Shown: piece after piece, positions 60,708-64,000 of the stretch
Numbering within the stretch: the stretch's first letter is position 1
How the letters are laid out: each line of letters starts with the position of its first letter
Origin: Salinispora fenicalii
GTDB lineage: Bacteria; Actinomycetota; Actinomycetes; Mycobacteriales; Micromonosporaceae
Direction of reading: 5' to 3'
Assembly: GCF_000514815.1 (NCBI RefSeq)
Contig: NZ_AZWQ01000018.1
Location: 163,968 to 227,967 of the forward strand
Length of the DNA: 64,000 nucleotides
Notes under the pieces: generated by a model
The model's database searches: none
Seen by the model: the letters and a program-made list of their open reading frames with translations, nothing else
Told to the model about the DNA's origin: nothing
Position numbers and translations under genes: made by a program

Positions 60708-61856
60708 TCACCAGGTGACCAGGAGTTCGGCGGGGCCGTGCGTGCGGAAGGTCGGACGCCAACGGACCTGCGCCACGGGTACGGCGAGCGCCAGACCGGG
60801 TAGCCGCCGAGCCAGCACGGTCAGCGCCTCCTCAGCCTCGACGCGGGCCAGGGCGGCGCCGAGGCAGAAGTGGGGGCCATTGCCGAAGGCCAGCCGCGTG
60901 GTGCTGCCGTCCGCCCCCCGGGTGGCGGCGGCGATGCTGAGCAGCACGGTATCGCCGGCCGGGATGGTGGCACCCCCGATGGTCATCTCCTCGGTGGGGA
61001 AACGACGAACGGCAGCGGGTGCAGGAGGTTCGAGACGCAGCGTCTCCTCAATCGCCGCAGGAACTCGCACGTCGCGGATTCCACCGTGATCGAGTAGGCG
61101 TAGCACGGTCGAGGCAATCAGGTTGGCGGTGTTCTCGTACCCGGCGAACAGGATCAGGAAGGCCAGTGAGGTGAGCTCGTCCCGGGTGAGTCGGTCCCCG
61201 TCCTGCTCGATGGTGGCCAAGACGCTAAGCAGGTCGTCGCCGGGTTGCTGCTGCTTCGCGGCGATCAGGCTGACGACGTAGCCGTGCAGTTCGACGACCG
61301 CCTGTCGAATCGCAGCTCGGTCCGGCGGGTAGCTGGTGAGCATCGTGTCGGTCCAGGTCCGCAGATCTGCGCGACCAGCTTCCGGTACGCCCATCAGGTC
61401 GGCGATGACCCGGACGGAGAGCGGCGTGCAGTAGCCGGTGACCAGGTCAACGGGATCGGTCGTGGCGACCAAGATGTCCAGCAGATGCTCGGCGGTTCGC
61501 CGGATCCGGGGACGTAGCGCGGCGACCCGCTGCGGGCTGAACGCCGGGCCGACCAGGCGGCGCAGCCGGGTGTGATCGGGTGCGTCCAGGTTAAGCAGGT
61601 TCGCATCGAGGGCCGGCGGCAGCGCGAACCCGGACCAGCCACCCTGGCTGTGCCTTCGGTTGAGGGCCAGACGGGGGTCGGCCAGCGCCCGGGAGACCAG
61701 TTCCGGGTTGGTGACCAGCCAGGCCAGGGAGGAGTCCGGCAGCAGCACCTGATGCACGTCTCCGGCATTTCGAAACTCGTCGTACTCCTGCCCGAGTTGC
61801 GCGCCGGAACGGGGAATCGGGGCCAGCTCAGCCCTCGTCGGCTGGTCTTGGGACAT
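60708..61856 (-). CDS. Cytochrome P450
   Basis: A 382-residue bacterial P450 started at MSQDQPTRAELAPIPRSG. I-helix FAGYENTANL (238-243, with Glu-Asn-Thr in the oxygen-binding groove), ExxR E271-T-L-R274, and heme loop LAFGNGPHFCLGAALAR with Cys331. The N-terminus has the LAW-LVTNPELVSRALADPRL pattern of soluble actinomycete CYP105/CYP107-like enzymes. It needs separate ferredoxin partners; none is adjacent. Upstream, the DNA at 60650-60710 has a tandem GTCAGCCCCGCGCCACCG repeat. Confidence 0.92.
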   Translation of the reverse strand: MSQDQPTRAELAPIPRSGAQLGQEYDEFRNAGDVHQVLLPDSSLAWLVTNPELVSRALADPRLALNRRHSQGGWSGFALPPALDANLLNLDAPDHTRLRRLVGPAFSPQRVAALRPRIRRTAEHLLDILVATTDPVDLVTGYCTPLSVRVIADLMGVPEAGRADLRTWTDTMLTSYPPDRAAIRQAVVELHGYVVSLIAAKQQQPGDDLLSVLATIEQDGDRLTRDELTSLAFLILFAGYENTANLIASTVLRLLDHGGIRDVRVPAAIEETLRLEPPAPAAVRRFPTEEMTIGGATIPAGDTVLLSIAAATRGADGSTTRLAFGNGPHFCLGAALARVEAEEALTVLARRLPGLALAVPVAQVRWRPTFRTHGPAELLVTW

Positions 61857-62053
61857 CACGCCAGAGTAGCGGCGATCCGCCAACAGTCCGAAGTGGCATA
61901 AGGCCGGTCGGCGAGTCGACGTGGAGCCGGCGGACGAGCCGGCGTGGCTGCTCGACGAGCCGACGTGGGGCTGCTCGACGAGCCGAACCGGTCAGGATCA
62001 GCTCGCCGAGCCCACTGCCGACCGACCTCAACGGTCAGCTGACGATCGGTCAA
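61857..62053. other. Intergenic spacer with degenerate repeats
   Basis: Copies of GACGAGCCG and GCTGCTCGACGAGCCG repeat between 61915 and 61990. No gene or clear terminator was found. Confidence 0.35.
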
Positions 62054-62485
62054 TCACGGTACGAGAAACATGCGCCGGGCGATGCCGGGATCCCGCAACG
62101 GCTTGACCGCCAACCGTACGAGGATCAGTGCGTTGTCGTCGCCGGCGATCCGGTTGGCGCTGAGCTCGCCGCAGGAGCGGCACTGGTGAATGATCATCCA
62201 TTCACCGTCGGGCCGCACCGACATGCTCAACGCCTCCATCCGGCCGCGGCAGCTCGCGGCCCGGTCGCCGGGGATTCGCCGGTCCACGTGCAGACTGGCC
62301 AGGCAGTTCGGGCAGTGATTGCGGTGCGTGGTGCCGGGTGCCTCGACCGACACGTCCAGCCGACAGCCCACGCATCGGAAGTCGTTCGCCCGATGCCCGC
62401 CCGGACGGTGCAGAACATCCTTGTGTCGCTGTGGCCGCCGGTTTGCTCGCGCCCGCTCGTGCGTGCTTCTGCTACGCCTTGGCAT
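62054..62485 (-). CDS. RNHCP-type zinc-ribbon protein
   Basis: A 143-residue protein with GGAGG before ATG. The RNHCP motif THRNHCPNCLASLHVDRRIPG is followed by CRGRMEALSMSVRPDGEWMIIHQCRSCGELSANRIAGDDN. FRCVGCRLDV supplies a second Cys pair near the N-terminus. The 7-8 Cys make two zinc ribbons. A basic N-terminus (RRSRSTHERARANRRPQRHK) may bind RNA or DNA. The family is uncharacterised, and a paralogue lies immediately upstream. Confidence 0.85.
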   Translation of the reverse strand: MPRRSRSTHERARANRRPQRHKDVLHRPGGHRANDFRCVGCRLDVSVEAPGTTHRNHCPNCLASLHVDRRIPGDRAASCRGRMEALSMSVRPDGEWMIIHQCRSCGELSANRIAGDDNALILVRLAVKPLRDPGIARRMFLVP

Positions 62486-62505
62486 CGTCGATACCTCCAG
62501 TCACT

Positions 62506-62889
62506 TCAGAGGTCGCCGAAGGTTTCGAGCGGAAACGGGGGCTGTGCCAGTGGGCGCACGGCGATACGCATCAAGATGAGCTGGTTGTCGTCGACGCAGA
62601 CGGGGTTGGAGGTCAGCTCATCGCAGCGCACGCAGCGGTGGATGACCATCCAGTCGCCAGTGCGGAGCACGGCGATGGCGATCGGCGACATTCGGCCCTG
62701 ACAGTCACTGGGACCGCCCTCGATATGATCGGAAACGTGCTGGGAGTGTAGGCAGGACGGGCAGTGATTACGCCGGACGCCGTCCCCGGCGGCGGCGGAC
62801 ACGGTGAGGCCGCACCGAATGCAGGAGAACGTACCGATCTTCAGGATGTTCTGCGACGTGCGCGAGAGAGTCTTCTTGGTGTTGGACAC
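62506..62889 (-). CDS. RNHCP-type zinc-ribbon protein, paralogue
   Basis: A 127-residue protein with a GTG start preceded by AAGGAG. FSCIRCGLTVSAAAGDGVRR then NHCPSCLHSQHVSDHIEG, and CQGRMSPIAIAVLRTGDWMVIHRCVRCDELTSNPVCVDDNQ align throughout with the downstream paralogue (about 45-50 percent by eye). It is transcribed first, 20 bases before the second copy. A tandem duplication is likely. Confidence 0.85.
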   Translation of the reverse strand: MSNTKKTLSRTSQNILKIGTFSCIRCGLTVSAAAGDGVRRNHCPSCLHSQHVSDHIEGGPSDCQGRMSPIAIAVLRTGDWMVIHRCVRCDELTSNPVCVDDNQLILMRIAVRPLAQPPFPLETFGDL

Positions 62890-62943
62890 CCGGGGTGCTC
62901 CTTGCTGAGATGTCGGTAATGACAGCAAGAGCAGGCCGAGCAA

Positions 62944-63407
62944 GCCTCGCCCCCACCCGTGGCATTCGCGGGCCGGGAATGGGTGGCTGAGTCAGGCACC
63001 GGAGGGTAAACGTCCGGTCACTCACCGCTCGGAGGGAGCGGCGTCAGGAGACGGACGACTGGACGGTGCAGCGAGGCGCACTCGGCGCGGGCTGGAACAT
63101 AAAACCTCTCTCTCCCAGGGCAGCGGCCCAGAGCAGGGTGGACGGAACTTTCGTCAGGGTAGGCAGCCCGCACCGCCGCTGTCACCCGGATTATCAAGCG
63201 TCCACCTCACCCTCCGTGACCCAGGAACGAGAGTCACAGCATGCCCGATAAGGGCGTTTTCTTCGCGTTTGTCCAGGAATGTGGGCTTCTGTCGGTTTAC
63301 GGTGCGGAGTGGATGCTACCGCCGGCCCGGTAGCCGAGGGGCACCACCCGACCTGTCCCCGGGTTGGCGCCTCCTCGCCGCCCATGGGGGAAGGACACCG
63401 AACCGCG
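62944..63407. other. Divergent promoter region
   Basis: No coding frame of quality. It separates the RNHCP pair (minus) from the repeat protein (plus), so both promoters should lie here. I saw no clear operator. Confidence 0.4.
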
Positions 63408-64000
63408 ATGAACCAGCAGGAGCACACCCACGAACCTGAACCGGACCACCACCCTGGCGGATACCGGGCATGGTCCCGACGACGGTGGTGGGCCATCGGA
63501 CTGGTCGGGGTAGCCGGCCTGGCCCTCACCGCCGTCGGTGTCGCCACTACCCCGGCCGCCGACCCCCTCCCCACCGACGACCGCACGGAGAAAACCCACC
63601 AACCCTCCCACGACGACCGGGACCAGAAAAGCGACCGGCACCAGGAAGACAACCAGTACCAGGAAGGCGACCGACACCAGGAAAGCAACCGGCACCGGGA
63701 AGGCGACCGGCACCAGGAAGGCGACCGGCACCGGGAAGACAACCAGCACCAGGAAAGCAACCGGCACCGGGAAGACAACCGACACCAGGAAGACAACCGA
63801 CACCAGCACGACTACAAGAACAAGGGAAGCAAGGAAGAGAGCCAGGGGAAGAAGGGGCAGAAGCCCAAGGGCACCCCCGTGCCCTGTGACGCCGACGCGC
63901 TCATCGCCGCCATCACCCTGGCCAACGCCCGCGGCGGCGCTGTGCTCGACCTCGCCAAAGACTGCACCTACCTACTCACCGCCGACATCGACGGCGCCGG
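63408..64000 (+). CDS. Repeat-rich surface protein, N-terminal part, runs off the right edge
   Basis: Open to the window end (197 codons). A short cytoplasmic start (MNQQEHTHEPEPDHHPGG) is followed by a basic stretch and a membrane segment or signal anchor (WWAIGLVGVAGLALTAVGVA). Residues about 76-133 are ten copies of a six-residue unit (D/N-R/Q-H/Y-Q/R-E-x), which are very hydrophilic. From about residue 155 CDADALIAAITLANARGGAV and LDLAKDCTYLLT match the start of a right-handed parallel beta-helix, as in CSLREA-type surface proteins. It is probably a wall- or membrane-linked adhesin-like protein. The reverse-strand open frames here are repeat shadows. Confidence 0.75.
   Translation, partial: MNQQEHTHEPEPDHHPGGYRAWSRRRWWAIGLVGVAGLALTAVGVATTPAADPLPTDDRTEKTHQPSHDDRDQKSDRHQEDNQYQEGDRHQESNRHREGDRHQEGDRHREDNQHQESNRHREDNRHQEDNRHQHDYKNKGSKEESQGKKGQKPKGTPVPCDADALIAAITLANARGGAVLDLAKDCTYLLTADIDGA
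63633..63806 (+). repeat. 18-base tandem repeat in the surface protein gene
   Basis: About 9.7 copies of an 18-base unit of the type GACCGGCACCAGGAAGGC, with position-specific alternation (GAC/AAC, CGG/CGA/CAG, CAC/TAC, CAG/CGG, GGC/GAC/AGC). It encodes a charged linker. Such a repeat may vary in copy number between strains. Confidence 0.9.

Noticed and set aside
63194..63809. Two minus-strand frames with strange repeats (SWCRSPS..., VFLVPVAFLVP...)
   Set aside because: They are mirror images of the 18-base tandem repeat in the surface protein gene.

Overview
This is a high-GC actinomycete chromosome segment with the strong codon bias and long antisense shadow frames of that group. The gene content fits Micromonosporaceae (Salinispora or Micromonospora type): an SCO5389-family gene, CebR-type operators, class Ia nrdAB under a cobalamin riboswitch, RNHCP proteins and an ECF42 sigma factor with its DGPF partner. 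The family-level placement is an inference. No rRNA, tRNA, CRISPR array or intact insertion sequence was seen.

Layout. 1-4.2 kb: a type VII secretion-type pair (the larger gene is frameshifted and runs off the left edge), a MerR/DrrAB-type drug efflux operon and an AT-rich island with a PH-like membrane protein. 4.3-8.3 kb: nrdAB on the minus strand behind paired NrdR boxes and a cobalamin riboswitch. 8.3-14 kb: housekeeping-type hydrolase, inositol-phosphatase-like, glycosyltransferase, beta-lactamase-like and SCO5389-family genes. 14.1-21.3 kb: two further cobalamin riboswitches driving a B12-uptake locus. It encodes two secreted beta-domain proteins, an alpha-barrel protein with an LPTTG cell-wall sorting signal, and a complete ECF transporter (T, fused AA', S). 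Together these look like the two domains of animal intrinsic factor/transcobalamin carried on separate bacterial surface proteins. 21.6-33 kb: RidA, HxlR, haloperoxidase, Dps, ECF42 sigma/DGPF, peptidase, penicillin acylase and an ABC exporter.

33.3-56 kb: a GH64 beta-1,3-glucanase, then a nonribosomal peptide cluster, all on the minus strand and mostly with ATGA-type overlaps. The order of transcription is mbtH, A-T-C-A-T, an FAD monooxygenase of the kynurenine 3-monooxygenase type, a DUF6875-like protein, C-A-T, C-A-T-reductase, an MFS exporter and a methyltransferase. Collinearity predicts a four-residue peptide released as an aldehyde, alcohol or cyclic imine. A decayed copy of the GH64 gene start lies on the far side of the cluster in direct orientation, so homologous sequence borders both ends. 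An ABC exporter pair follows.

56-64 kb: a GH12-CBM13-GH5 cellulase behind a near-perfect CebR operator, an Asp-nucleophile alpha/beta hydrolase that shares an operator with a MmyB-like regulator, a cytochrome P450, two RNHCP zinc-ribbon paralogues and the start of a repeat-rich surface protein that runs off the right edge.

Two themes tie the window together. Three cobalamin riboswitches within about 7 kb couple B12 uptake to the B12-independent ribonucleotide reductase. The two polysaccharide-hydrolase genes share LacI/CebR-like palindromes.
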